Made by a program: the position numbers and the translations under genes. Positions 51,619 through 60,675 of a stretch of DNA of 64,000 nucleotides are shown piece by piece; position 1 is the stretch's first letter, and each line of letters opens with the position of its first letter. Source of the stretch: Saccharopolyspora endophytica (GTDB lineage: Bacteria > Actinomycetota > Actinomycetes > Mycobacteriales > Pseudonocardiaceae); NCBI RefSeq assembly GCF_018070075.1, contig NZ_JAGPXE010000007.1:186001-250000 (forward strand). The letters run 5' to 3'. The notes beneath the pieces were generated by a model. That model saw nothing but the letters and a program-made list of their open reading frames with translations, had not been told where the DNA came from and made no database searches.

Positions 51619-51843
51619 GTGCGCCGACCCGTCGAACGCCGCAAGAAGCCGAACCTCCTGCAGCGCGAGGGCGTCGTCCAGGTCGATTGGAAGGACGTGG
51701 CGCTGCTGCGCAAGTTCATCTCCGACCGGGGCAAGATCCGCTCGCGCCGGGTCACCGGACTGACCGCGCAGGAGCAGCGCGACGTCGCCAAGGCGATCAA
51801 GAACGCCCGCGAGATGGCGCTGCTCCCGTATCACCACAAATAG
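51619..51843 (+). CDS. rpsR: Zinc-independent ribosomal protein S18
   Basis: A 74-residue S18 ([40 protein letters not shown]) with no cysteines. The GTG start is 4 bp after rpsN. Last gene of the operon. Confidence 0.9.
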   Translation: MRRPVERRKKPNLLQREGVVQVDWKDVALLRKFISDRGKIRSRRVTGLTAQEQRDVAKAIKNAREMALLPYHHK

Positions 51844-51922
51844 GACGATCCGGTCGAACGCCGTGCGATACCGGTCACCCTGGACCCGGGTGGCCGGTAT
51901 CCCCGGTGCAGCATTGATCGCG

Positions 51923-52603
51923 ATGAAGACCCCTGGACACAACCCCAGCCTGACCGATTCCGCTCCCGCCGCCGAGCTCTACGACGTGATCAACCGCAGG
52001 CGGGACGTCCGCCGCGAGTTCTCCGGCGCCGAACTCCCCGAGCCGGTGCTGCGCCGCGTGCTCAACGCCGCGCACACCGCGCCGAGCGTCGGGCTCTCCC
52101 AGCCTTGGGACTTCATCCTGGTCCGCGACGCGAACACGCGCCGCACGTTCCGCGAGCACGTCCTGGCCGAGCGCAGCGTGTTCGCCAGCAAGCTCGACGG
52201 CGAGCGGGCCGACACCTTCAGCAAGATCAAGGTCGAGGGCATCGTGGAGTCCTCGCTGGGCATCGCCGTCACCTACGACCCGCGCCGAGGTGCGCCGCAG
52301 GTGCTGGGCAGGCACGCCATCGCCGACGCCGGCCTGTACTCGGTGTGCCTGGCGATCCAGAACCTGTGGCTGGCGGCGACCGCCGAAGGTCTCGGGGTCG
52401 GCTGGGTCAGCTTCTACCGCGAGGAGTTCCTCCGACGCCTGCTGGGAGTTCCCTCCGAGGTCAGGCCGGTGGCATGGTTGTGCGTGGGACCGGTTCGCGA
52501 GCTCGCCGAGACCCCGGACCTGGAACGGCACGGCTGGCGCCAGCGGATGCCTCTGGACGACGTCATCCACTACGAAGCGTACGGGCGCGGTCGCAACCGG
52601 TAA
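51923..52603 (+). CDS. bluB: 5,6-dimethylbenzimidazole synthase
   Basis: A 226-residue nitroreductase-fold flavoenzyme that fragments FMNH2 to dimethylbenzimidazole, the lower ligand of cobalamin. Motifs: INRRRDVRREFSGAELPEPV, AAHTAPSVGLSQPWDFILV, LGRHAIADAGLYSVCLAIQN and GVGWVSFYREEFLRRLLGVP. ATG 51923 is at the family start. No cobalamin riboswitch or other B12 gene is adjacent. Confidence 0.88.
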   Translation: MKTPGHNPSLTDSAPAAELYDVINRRRDVRREFSGAELPEPVLRRVLNAAHTAPSVGLSQPWDFILVRDANTRRTFREHVLAERSVFASKLDGERADTFSKIKVEGIVESSLGIAVTYDPRRGAPQVLGRHAIADAGLYSVCLAIQNLWLAATAEGLGVGWVSFYREEFLRRLLGVPSEVRPVAWLCVGPVRELAETPDLERHGWRQRMPLDDVIHYEAYGRGRNR

Positions 52604-52660
52604 CCTCGGACAGGTCGCTCATCCGAGCGGCCACGATGACGTGCTCACGACGAGGTCGCG

Positions 52661-54151
52661 GTGCAGCCGGAGGAACAACCGCTCGCCGGGCACATCCCGG
52701 CCCAGGACCGCCAGGTGAGGCGGTTGCTCGACGCTGGCAGCTTCGCCGAGGCCGATGCCGCCTTCGACGAGCTGCTCGCCGGCGGCACGAACTTCGTCGA
52801 CGACCGCTGGGTCCGCTCCACGGTGCTGGTGCACCGCGCCCTGCTGGCCTGGCGGCTGGGCCGCATCCCGCTCGCCCTGGAGCTCATCGCCGAGGGCTGG
52901 ACCGAGCTCGACACGCAGCCGCCCAGCGGCGGATCGGCCGCGCACACCGTCAGCATGCTGGGATTCCTGCTGGAGGGCATCGGGCGGCGCGGTCCGGCGA
53001 TGGACCTGATGTCGCTGGCGGTGCAGATCGCCCGCGACTCGGGCGACCAGCCCTCACTCGCCCACTGCGAGCTCCGCGAAGGCATCGCCCGGGTGTTCCG
53101 CGCCGCGAACCAGCCCGAGCAGGCCGCCCACCAGTTCGCCGCGGCCCGCGAGCTCTGCGAAGAAGCCCAGTCGCTGGCCAAGCCGGGACGCGTCAAGCGC
53201 AGCGCCCTGGCCTGCCTGGCCCGGTCGCTGGTCGGCACCGGCGACGTGGAGTCGGGCGAGCGCGTCGCGCACGAGACGCTCACCCTCAGCCGCGACAACT
53301 CCGACGGCTACGCGATGGCGCTGGCGAACTGGGTGCTGGCCGTCATCAGACGCTCGCAGGGCGTCCTGACCGAGGCCCGCACCTTCGCCAGCCGCGCGCT
53401 CGAGAGCGCCGAGAACATCCACGAGTCGTTCCTGATGATGCGGTTCTCCCGCGAACTCGCCGAGATCTGCAAGCAGCTCGGCGACCCGGTGGGCGAGGCA
53501 GCGGCCCTGCGCCGCGCGGTGACGGCAGCCGTGTCGGCCGTGGACATCCTCAAAGAAGGCCTCGGCCAAGCCCTGGAGCAGCGCAGAGTCGCCACCCAGG
53601 CGCAGCGCATGGCGATGGCCGCCCGCGAAGCCGCCCTCCGCGACCCGCTCACCGGCCTCGCCAACCGCCTGGGCCTGGAACGCATGGCCCCGGTCCTGCT
53701 GGAACGCAACGCCTCCGCCGGCCGGGTCCCGTGGCTGGTGCTGCTCGACGTCGACTACTTCAAGGAGGTCAACGACTTCGCCGGCCACACCGCGGGCGAC
53801 GTCGTCCTGCAGGAGGTGGCCAACCTGCTGCGTCGCGAATGCCGCGCGGGCGACCTGCTGTGTCGGTGGGCGGGCGACGAGTTCGTGGTCCTGCTCGTCG
53901 ACGCCGCCGAGGACTCCCGCGAAGCCGGCCCGGTCGTCGCCGAACGCATCCGCGCAGCGGTCAACGCCCACGACTGGCGCCTGGTCCTGGGCAGGCTGGA
54001 GCAGAAACCCACGGTCAGCATCGGCGTGGCCTCAGGCCCCCACAACCTGGACCAACTCTTCGCAGCCGCCGACATCGGCCTCTACAAGGCCAAGAGAGCA
54101 GGCCGAAACAGAGTCGAGAACGGCACAGACCAACCGGAGACCACCCAATAA
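52661..54151 (+). CDS. TPR-containing diguanylate cyclase (GGDEF domain)
   Basis: A 496-residue cytoplasmic protein. The first ~310 residues are helical TPR-like repeats (FAEADAAFDELLAGG, EQAAHQFAAARELCEEA, ESGERVAHETLTLSRDN). After a coiled linker the GGDEF domain spans residues ~325-490: DPLTGLANRLGLERM, LLDVDYFKEVNDFAGHTAGD and the active loop RWAGDEFVVLL (AGDEF, a permitted variant), then KPTVSIGVASGP. It should make cyclic di-GMP in response to a protein partner bound by the TPRs. The start is GTG 52661. Confidence 0.87.
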   Translation: MQPEEQPLAGHIPAQDRQVRRLLDAGSFAEADAAFDELLAGGTNFVDDRWVRSTVLVHRALLAWRLGRIPLALELIAEGWTELDTQPPSGGSAAHTVSMLGFLLEGIGRRGPAMDLMSLAVQIARDSGDQPSLAHCELREGIARVFRAANQPEQAAHQFAAARELCEEAQSLAKPGRVKRSALACLARSLVGTGDVESGERVAHETLTLSRDNSDGYAMALANWVLAVIRRSQGVLTEARTFASRALESAENIHESFLMMRFSRELAEICKQLGDPVGEAAALRRAVTAAVSAVDILKEGLGQALEQRRVATQAQRMAMAAREAALRDPLTGLANRLGLERMAPVLLERNASAGRVPWLVLLDVDYFKEVNDFAGHTAGDVVLQEVANLLRRECRAGDLLCRWAGDEFVVLLVDAAEDSREAGPVVAERIRAAVNAHDWRLVLGRLEQKPTVSIGVASGPHNLDQLFAAADIGLYKAKRAGRNRVENGTDQPETTQ

Positions 54152-54417
54152 CCCGACCGATGAAGCTCGAAAACGCCGCCACACAGCCTGTTTCAGGCGT
54201 CCCCTATGGACCATCCAACCGGCGCGCGTTCGAGACCGAGAAACCACCGAGGACGCCGAGGCGGACAACGACGACGCCCCACGACCCGGCCACCCCAAAG
54301 CCCACCAACCGTAACGACCACCCGACCACGAGCAACGACCGCGAACAGCGGAGGAAACAGCCCGCAGACGCCACCAGGTGCCGAACCCGAACCCCCACCC
54401 AGGTACCCTCCGATCAG
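54152..54417. other. Non-coding gap before tRNA-Arg
   Basis: 266 bp of C/A-rich sequence with no credible gene. It should hold the tRNA promoter; no repeat or clear hairpin was seen. Confidence 0.4.
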
Positions 54418-54490
54418 GCCCTCGTAGCTCAGGGGATAGAGCACGGCTCTCCTAAAGCCGGTGTCGCAGGTTCGAATCCTGCCGGGGGCG
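54418..54490 (+). tRNA. tRNA-Arg(CCT)
   Basis: A 73-nt cloverleaf: acceptor GCCCTCG/CGGGGGC, anticodon stem CGGCT/AGCCG with loop CTCCTAA (anticodon CCT), T-arm GCAGG-TTCGAAT-CCTGC and discriminator G. CCA is not encoded. An integrase-bearing element follows on its 3' side, so its 3' end is the likely attachment site. Confidence 0.96.
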
Positions 54491-54538
54491 CTTCAGGCAA
54501 CCACGGGGTACTGGCTCTGACCAGGCATGGAGCACTTA

Positions 54539-54562
54539 GTGGCCGATCGCTCGATCGGCCAC
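54539..54562 (+). terminator. Palindromic hairpin downstream of tRNA-Arg
   Basis: GTGGCCGATCG-CT-CGATCGGCCAC is a perfect 24-bp palindrome 48 bp after the tRNA. It could stop the tRNA transcript or mark the start of the integrated element. No T-tract follows. Confidence 0.5.
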
Positions 54563-54747
54563 TGTCAGCCACCGTAAGCCGACAGCAGTCGGTATCTACG
54601 GGCGATTCACGGGCACAGCTGCTCTAACCTCTTGGCGCGACATGCACAGAGATCCACTTCTTCCCATAGCCAGGTATGTGTGCTTACTCCTGTCTGCCGT
54701 TCCGAAGATCAGGACATAAGGGCCGTAACGGGCACGTTGGGTATTGA

Positions 54748-56565
54748 TCACCGTTTGACACGATTCCTGATCGCCAACACTGCCAAACCGAGGAGGAGCG
54801 GACCTAAGAGCCGCATGGCCACCCTGACCACCTCGCCTTGCCAGGTGAGGCTAGGCAACCCGGCAAGTTTAGGCTGCAATGACACAACGCTCTCTACCAC
54901 AAACAGGAGACACGTTCCCAAGTTCGGCGGCGGCACGGCCCGAGAACCCGGTGGAGACCCACCAAATCCAACCAAGTACAAAATGACCATCGCTATAGCG
55001 ATCAGCGAAATTAAGCAGATCAGCGCTCGAGTCATCCGTAGCCCGTAACCCGAAACCAACCAGTACAGGAACAAGATCAGGCGTTCCGGCCATGCAGTGG
55101 AACGGTCTGTACGGCGCATCTCCATCTCGCCGTAGTAGAAGTCAGCGGCACCTGGCTCGTTCTTGCTGTCTTCCTGAGCCTTTCGCAGGTCCCGATACAC
55201 TGCGGCTACCCGCTTGGCATTCAACTGCACGGGCGGCACAGCGGACTGTGAGGCAGTCGTCCATTCGGGGTTTTTCAAGCCTGCTCGTCTGTTGCACTCC
55301 TCAGTTAGGACTTGCCGGCGTGTCCACCTCCATACCGGCGGCCATCTCCAGCCGCACTGGATACCTTTCGGGGGCAAAGCGAACTTGCAATCGCCCTCCA
55401 GCCGAAGCGTATCCAGGTGATGTGCGCCGGCGAACCTACAGCGCGACAGGTCGACGTCAGTGACCACCAGGTCCGTGACGTCCGCTCCTTCCAAGGAAGT
55501 CAACGCTGGGGTCCGCTGGCCGATTTCCACTTCCCACTCGACTATTTCCAGTTCGACTGATCTAACCCACCCTGCAGGCGGATGAGAAGCGTTGGCGATC
55601 GTGGATGGCGCCGCAAACTCCGCACGCCTGAAGGTTGCCTCTGCGTTGTGCAGCTGCAGCACCACCCCCGCCTCGAACCGAGTCTCGTTGCAATTGAATT
55701 TGGCGGCCGACACTTGCAACAAGACACGCCTGCTAAACACGACGTGAGAAAGATCTATTACTCTGGCCACCACTAGCCCGAACGACTCGGTCACCTCAAA
55801 GGCCGCCCGCTTGAACGAAACTTTGCCAGTAAATATCGCCCCGTAGAACCAGGATTTGCCACTAAATGCCACATCATTGAAGTGGGCGCCCGCACTGAAC
55901 GTAGCTTCTTCGAACCAAGCTTTGTCGGCGAACGCCGCGTGCTCGAACTGGGCCCTGCCACCAAAGGCTACTTCCTCAAACCGGGCCTCGCCGGTAAAGA
56001 TCGCACCGGAAAACCAAGCTTGCCCTCCGAAATTCACTCCGATGAAGGAGGCTTCGCGACCGAAGGTCGTTTCTTCGAACTGAGCGCCCGCGTTGAAGGT
56101 CGCTAGTTCAAACGATGCTTCGTTGCTGAAGTTCGAATTGCTGAACCAAGTATCACCAACGAACGTCGCCTCGTCAAACAAGGCATCTCTCTCGAAGGTC
56201 ACTCCGATGAACGAGGTTTCGCCACCGAAGGTCGCATTGCTGAACCGAGCGTCGTCCTTGAAGGTCGCCCCGTCAAACCATACGTCGCCCTCGAAAGCCG
56301 GATGACCATTGTCATCGCCTACTGCGTCGAGTATTAGCGCGAGCAGCTCCCGTGACATGTGAGTCCCACGGAAGTCAAGACGGCCGGACCGACACAGCCG
56401 CGATAGAGCCTCGTCTCGCTCCTCAGGAGATAAGTGAGCTAGGCACTTCCCAAAGCCATCGACCTGGACCCCGGTACACCGTGGCAACCGCCCAGGATGG
56501 CTGCACCTGGGCCAGTCCGGGTCGCGCCGCGTGTTCGATTCAGAGGTAGCCGGGAAGTTGGTCAT
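54748..56565 (-). CDS. Pentapeptide-repeat membrane protein, island cargo
   Basis: A 605-residue protein. Residues ~1-60 contain Cys/His pairs (WPRCSHPGRLPRCTGV, GKCLAHLSPEER). Residues ~85-330 are about 25-30 pentapeptide repeats of the F-x-x-A-x-F kind (WFDGATFKDDARFSNATF, WFSGAIFTGEARFEEVAF), which form a right-handed beta-helix. The C-terminal third has two hydrophobic segments (LICLISLIAIAMVILYLVGF and LLGPLLLGLAVLAI). GC content is visibly lower than in the core. It lies between tRNA-Arg and the integrase, a usual cargo position. Function unknown; defence or membrane signalling is speculative. Confidence 0.75.
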   Translation of the reverse strand: MTNFPATSESNTRRDPDWPRCSHPGRLPRCTGVQVDGFGKCLAHLSPEERDEALSRLCRSGRLDFRGTHMSRELLALILDAVGDDNGHPAFEGDVWFDGATFKDDARFSNATFGGETSFIGVTFERDALFDEATFVGDTWFSNSNFSNEASFELATFNAGAQFEETTFGREASFIGVNFGGQAWFSGAIFTGEARFEEVAFGGRAQFEHAAFADKAWFEEATFSAGAHFNDVAFSGKSWFYGAIFTGKVSFKRAAFEVTESFGLVVARVIDLSHVVFSRRVLLQVSAAKFNCNETRFEAGVVLQLHNAEATFRRAEFAAPSTIANASHPPAGWVRSVELEIVEWEVEIGQRTPALTSLEGADVTDLVVTDVDLSRCRFAGAHHLDTLRLEGDCKFALPPKGIQCGWRWPPVWRWTRRQVLTEECNRRAGLKNPEWTTASQSAVPPVQLNAKRVAAVYRDLRKAQEDSKNEPGAADFYYGEMEMRRTDRSTAWPERLILFLYWLVSGYGLRMTRALICLISLIAIAMVILYLVGFGGSPPGSRAVPPPNLGTCLLFVVESVVSLQPKLAGLPSLTWQGEVVRVAMRLLGPLLLGLAVLAIRNRVKR

Positions 56566-56723
56566 GATCCTCTTTTACTGCACGACGGACGTTCTTGGGC
56601 CGGAATGGGAAAATCGGAGCGCGACAAAACGCCTATCACCGTGACACACCGCCGCCCCAGCCAGGAACGGCTGGCTGGGGCAGCTAGGTCGGTTCGCGTT
56701 TTTAAGCCAGCTCTGACACCGTG

Positions 56724-58097
56724 TTACTCACGCCGGTACCCGAAGAAGTTCTCAACACGCTGGCGAGCGATCACGTCCTGACCGTGGAGACACGAGGCGT
56801 AGGTCTCCAGTAAGACCGCAACGGAGTGCCCAGCCCATCGAGCCACGGTTGTCGGATCAACGCCGGCAGTCAGCCAGGTGCTCACTGCTGCGTGCCGAAG
56901 CGAGTACGGTCGCTCCGCTAGGCGGGACTGGGCAGCCTTTTCCGTGAATGCAGCCGCCCGAGCTGCTCTCCACACTCGCGTGTAGGTGATCTTGGGGATG
57001 CCTCCGCCTTTGTCTCCTTCAAACAGGAGACCGCTATTTCCGTCGCCATACGCCTTGATGTGCTTGTGTAGTAGCTCCGTAAGTTCTGGCGGGCATGGCA
57101 CTGGGCGCCCCTCCCCCGCAGCTCGTGCCTTCACTCCGCGCTTTTCCCGCGCCTGGCCGGTTCCGGTCCAGTGCTTGCCGGCATGCGGGTGTGCTTTGCT
57201 GACGTAGATCTCGCCCCATCCCCGCTTCGGCAAGTTGAGATCGTCCTTGGTCAGAGCTGCGGCTTCTTCAGGTCGAAGTGCGGCGAAGTACATCACTGCG
57301 AAGAAGGCTTCCAGCCTCGGACCACTTCGTTGGATCTCGCTCACGGCTCGCAACAATGTCCGCGCCTGCACCGGGTTTGGCACCGTTCGGGGGTCGATCG
57401 AGCGGCTGCCTTTCGGCATGGATTCCCACTTCGCGTTCCGCAGCGGGTTTGCCTCTAGGGCCTTCTCGTCGACCGCGTAGGACAGGAAGTGCGAGAGCAC
57501 AGCGCGATTTCGACGCGCCACCGTTGCCGCGTACTTCTTGCCTCCCCGGCTCACGAGCGCTGCTTGCTGCAACTCGCGCTGCTTCGCCTCGTCCAGGACG
57601 ACGCTGATCGGCAGGCTATTCCGGATGCACCACTCAATCGCGTCGCGGTGCTCTTCTGGCACACCCTTGGCCCGCTGATCAGAGTTGAACGCCCAGCCCC
57701 GCAGCATCGAACGGATCTCCGCGTCGGCCGGCTTGCCCCTACCGCCGTTGAAGAAGACCGGTGACACCCTGATCAGGGCCTCCGCGATGGTCTGGCGCGT
57801 GTTCGCGGCAGCTTCCGTCCAGCGCATGTCGACGTAGTTGCAGGCCAACTCGAACCAACGCATGTCCCGCGTTGCCCTACCGAGCGATACGGGCCTACCG
57901 GTCAAGGTGTCGAACGGCTCGCCGCGGTTCTGGGCGGATACGATCTCAGCCCGAAGGCCATCGGCCTGCGCACGCTTCTTGAACGTCTCCTCGAACTCCT
58001 CGCGTCCGACTCGCCAACGGAGCCGGTAGCTCGTTACCTTCCCGTCCTTGTTCTTACGCGCGGTGATGGCCCAAATGCGCACGTCGTAGCTCTGCAT
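56724..58097 (-). CDS. int: Tyrosine integrase of the tRNA-Arg element
   Basis: A 457-residue integrase. The N-terminal arm-binding domain (TSYRLRWRVGREEFEETF), the core-binding region and the catalytic domain are all present: Arg in MYFAALRPEEAAALTKDDL, the YSLRHAAVSTWLTAGVDP box and VARWAGHSVAVLLETYASC with His and Tyr. Its ATG follows the excisionase stop directly. It probably recombines at the 3' end of tRNA-Arg(CCT). Confidence 0.92.
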   Translation of the reverse strand: MQSYDVRIWAITARKNKDGKVTSYRLRWRVGREEFEETFKKRAQADGLRAEIVSAQNRGEPFDTLTGRPVSLGRATRDMRWFELACNYVDMRWTEAAANTRQTIAEALIRVSPVFFNGGRGKPADAEIRSMLRGWAFNSDQRAKGVPEEHRDAIEWCIRNSLPISVVLDEAKQRELQQAALVSRGGKKYAATVARRNRAVLSHFLSYAVDEKALEANPLRNAKWESMPKGSRSIDPRTVPNPVQARTLLRAVSEIQRSGPRLEAFFAVMYFAALRPEEAAALTKDDLNLPKRGWGEIYVSKAHPHAGKHWTGTGQAREKRGVKARAAGEGRPVPCPPELTELLHKHIKAYGDGNSGLLFEGDKGGGIPKITYTRVWRAARAAAFTEKAAQSRLAERPYSLRHAAVSTWLTAGVDPTTVARWAGHSVAVLLETYASCLHGQDVIARQRVENFFGYRRE

Positions 58098-58340
58098 TCA
58101 GGCCACTTCCTTCCGGTCGTTCAGCCAGTCTTCGAGGTCGTCGCGGAGGATTCGGAGTGCTCCGTTCGGCAACTTCGTGCAGCGCGGCGCGGTCCCCCTG
58201 GCGCGCCACTTGTAGAAGGTGTCCCTGCTGATGCCGAGTTCGGCGCATAGATCGGGGATCGACAGGTACTCACGTCGGCGCGGCATCGGCGCTGTTCCCT
58301 TCGGTCGAGACGAACTGAGCGAACGGACTCGATCGGTCAT
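58098..58340 (-). CDS. xis: Excisionase / helix-turn-helix DNA-binding protein
   Basis: An 80-residue protein (or 62 from ATG 58286) with a MerR-like HTH_17 domain: YLSIPDLCAELGISRDTFYK, ARGTAPRCTKLPNGALRI, DDLEDWLNDRKEVA. ATG 58340 overlaps the stop of the DUF3631 gene (ATGA) and is preferred. Directly upstream of int, the normal arrangement for an excisionase. Confidence 0.82.
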   Translation of the reverse strand: MTDRVRSLSSSRPKGTAPMPRRREYLSIPDLCAELGISRDTFYKWRARGTAPRCTKLPNGALRILRDDLEDWLNDRKEVA

Positions 58341-59632
58341 GCGATCCCCCTCTGCTTCGCGGCGTGCGGGATTGCCGTCCCAGCCGTCCCATCCGTCCCG
58401 ATGCAGGTCAGCGCGGGACGGCTTGGGGTGTTGGGACAGCTTGTGCCGTCCCACGGGACTGGGCCGGTGTTCTGGGTGGGACGGCTGGTGCCGTCCCGGG
58501 CGGTGGTGCCGTCCCGCGCTGACCTGGGCTGGGACGCTTGGGACGGCTGGGACGCCTCTGCCGGAGGTGTCTCCGGCGGGCAGTAGCGCTGCCAGGCGTC
58601 GACAAAGTCCGATCGGCGGTAGCCCTTGGCTTGCGTGCCGTCCGGGAACCGCACGTTGCCGGAGCGGATTTCGAAGTCCGCCAGCAGCTTTGAGAGCTTG
58701 TTGGGGTTGAGGCCCAAGGGGCCGTACTCGCACCACGGTGCTTCCAGGTCGGCGTTGAGCTTGCCCAGGAGGTCGCTGGTGGAGATGGCCTGCTGATCGG
58801 CGAAGGCACGGCGGATGTCGACCAGCAGCCGAGTCCGGATGGTCCCCTGGTCGTTGTCGTTGGCTTCGGCCAAGAGGTCAACCGCGGATCGCCTTGCTCG
58901 CTCCGGCCACGTCCCTCCGGCGTGGTCGGCCAGGGCGATCAGCGGTTCCCAGGTGTCGGCCGCTCGGTCTTCCAGCGGCATTTCCGGTTCAGCGGCTTCG
59001 AGCTTGTCCAGGTCGGCGCGCAGCCACTCGTTGATCCGGTCGGCAAGGCGGGTCAGCGCTGGCCGGTCGCGGCGGTGGCGGAAGGGCGAGACCTTCTCGC
59101 CCGGCGCCCTGCGGCGCATCCGGATCACGACCGCTCGGTCTTCGATCGTGTCGGGCATGGCGCCGATCCCGGCCAACGCGGCCATTGCGAAGGTCGGAAT
59201 GGCTTCGACTTTGCGGGTGTTGGCGTCGAATCGGATCGCGGGGCGGTTGCGCTGGTGACCGGCGTTGAGCAGGCCGCGCAGGTCCTCGTTGCTGCCAGCG
59301 TCGGCGCCGAAAATCGTGTCGGCCTCGTCGACGAGCATCGTGGGCGGGTCCTCGTCGATCGAGCGGTACACCGCCGACGGCGAAGCGTTGACGGTGATCA
59401 ACGGCTCGTAGCAAGCGGCTTCGACGACGTCGAGGAGCCGAGACTTGCCGCAGCGCTTCTCGGGAGCACGGATGACCAGGCGCGGGGCGTGCGCCCACGC
59501 GGGCTGGGCGTGGGTCGCGGCGATCCACAAGACCACGGCGTCGACGGCCTGCGGGCTCGGTAGGATCACGTAGCGCGTCACCGCCTGGTGGAGCTCGTCC
59601 AGGAGCTCGGCGCCGGTGGTGGGTGCCGTCAT
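58337..59632 (-). CDS. DUF3631 protein (replication helicase/ATPase-like)
   Basis: A 431-residue protein. It has a P-loop-like segment (APEKRCGKSRLLDVVEAA), a Walker-B-like one (PTMLVDEADTIFG) and the DUF3631 C-terminal region (RSAVDLLAEANDNDQGTI, LLGKLNADLEAPWCEYG, YRRSDFVDAWQRY). The last ~60 residues are low-complexity (SARDGTTARDGTSRPTQ) because the DNA there is a repeat array. ATG 59632 has GGGAGGT upstream; ATG 59665 overlapping the primase stop is an alternative. It probably acts in element replication with the primase gene. Confidence 0.8.
   Translation of the reverse strand: MTAPTTGAELLDELHQAVTRYVILPSPQAVDAVVLWIAATHAQPAWAHAPRLVIRAPEKRCGKSRLLDVVEAACYEPLITVNASPSAVYRSIDEDPPTMLVDEADTIFGADAGSNEDLRGLLNAGHQRNRPAIRFDANTRKVEAIPTFAMAALAGIGAMPDTIEDRAVVIRMRRRAPGEKVSPFRHRRDRPALTRLADRINEWLRADLDKLEAAEPEMPLEDRAADTWEPLIALADHAGGTWPERARRSAVDLLAEANDNDQGTIRTRLLVDIRRAFADQQAISTSDLLGKLNADLEAPWCEYGPLGLNPNKLSKLLADFEIRSGNVRFPDGTQAKGYRRSDFVDAWQRYCPPETPPAEASQPSQASQPRSARDGTTARDGTSRPTQNTGPVPWDGTSCPNTPSRPALTCIGTDGTAGTAIPHAAKQRGIA
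58375..58555. repeat. Iteron-like array of CCGTCCC/GGGACGG
   Basis: Nine exact copies of the heptamer CCGTCCC or its complement start at 58375, 58384, 58393, 58415, 58446, 58478, 58491, 58509 and 58540, with further near copies (GGGACAG, GGGACGC) between. They lie in both orientations within 180 bp, at the 3' end of the DUF3631 gene. The density and spacing look like a replication origin; function is inferred. Confidence 0.7.
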
Positions 59633-59661
59633 CGGGCTACCTCCCTTCATGTCGGTGGTGG

Positions 59662-60662
59662 TCATGCCGCGCCTCGTCCCAGCAGGGATTCCGGGCCGTC
59701 GTGGGTTCCGCGCTCCCAACCCCGGAGGGCGTTGCGCCGGGCGGCGGCGGGTTCGAGCGGCTTGCCGGTGCGCTCGCGTCGACGGAGTGCAGCGGCGGTC
59801 AGGGCGTCGATCGCCTCGGTCGCCGTCCAGGGGGCGGTGTCGTGGGTGGCGAGGTTGGCCAGGCGCCGAGCGGCCGCATAGATGAGCCGCCAGCGCTCCC
59901 CCGGCTCGGTTTCGACCTTCGACAGCTGGCCTTCCCAGACGCGCTGCCAGTAGCCCGGCACGTGATCACCCGGGCGGGCTGCCGTGAGGTTGAGGGCTGC
60001 CGGTGCTGGTGCAGCCGGGGCATGACCCGGGGCCGCAACCAGCCGGGCAGCTCGGCGATCTCAGCGGCCGCTGAGATCCGTGTGTAGGACCCGGCGACGT
60101 CCTCCGGGGGTGTTGTGGTGCTGGTTCCGGGTGCCAGCACGTAGCCGCCCAGGGCACGGACGTCGATCTGGTGCCCCACTCGGCCCGTGGCGTCGCTGGG
60201 CACCCGCAGACCGTGCGGAGCGCGGAAGTACAGGTGGCGGCCACCGGAGGGCGTGGCGACGGTGAGCGTGGTCGGCCAAGATGCGCCGGCGGCGATGGCC
60301 AGGGCGTCGAGGGCTTCCAACCCGTCGCCCACCAGGCTCGGCACGTCGTGCGCGGCCGGGGCCGGCGGCTTGGGCTTGCGGTCGAGGTCCAGCACGACCA
60401 GCCCGGACGGCCCGGTCGCGATACCCACTCCGCCACCGGGGGCGCGGGTCCACCACTGCCGGATCAACTCCTGATCGATCGTGGCGGCGAGGAGCCCATG
60501 GCAGGGCTGCTCGGCGGTCAGGCACCGGCACGCGGCCGGGGCGGCGTGACCGGCCTTGCAGTGCGGGCAGTTGGCGAACGGGCGCTTGCTGCCGGGCCGC
60601 AGCGGGAAGACGTACATGCCCTGGGCGGCAAACCAGCTGGCGATGGTCAGGTTCGTGGTCAT
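59662..60662 (-). pseudogene. Bifunctional DNA primase/polymerase, frameshifted
   Basis: From ATG 60662 the product has the prim-pol fold: LTIASWFAAQGMYVFPLRPG, a zinc-type insert (FANCPHCKAGHAAPAACRC), GVGIATGPSGLVVLDLDRK with the catalytic Asp pair, and PSGGRHLYFRAPHGLRVP. After LPGWLRPRV (near 60020) the family-like sequence moves to another frame (PGYWQRVWEGQLSKVETEPG ... LLGRGAA) and ends at 59662. One missing or extra base explains it; a sequencing error is possible. If real, the element may have lost autonomous replication. Confidence 0.72.
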
Positions 60663-60675
60663 GGCTGCCCTCCTT

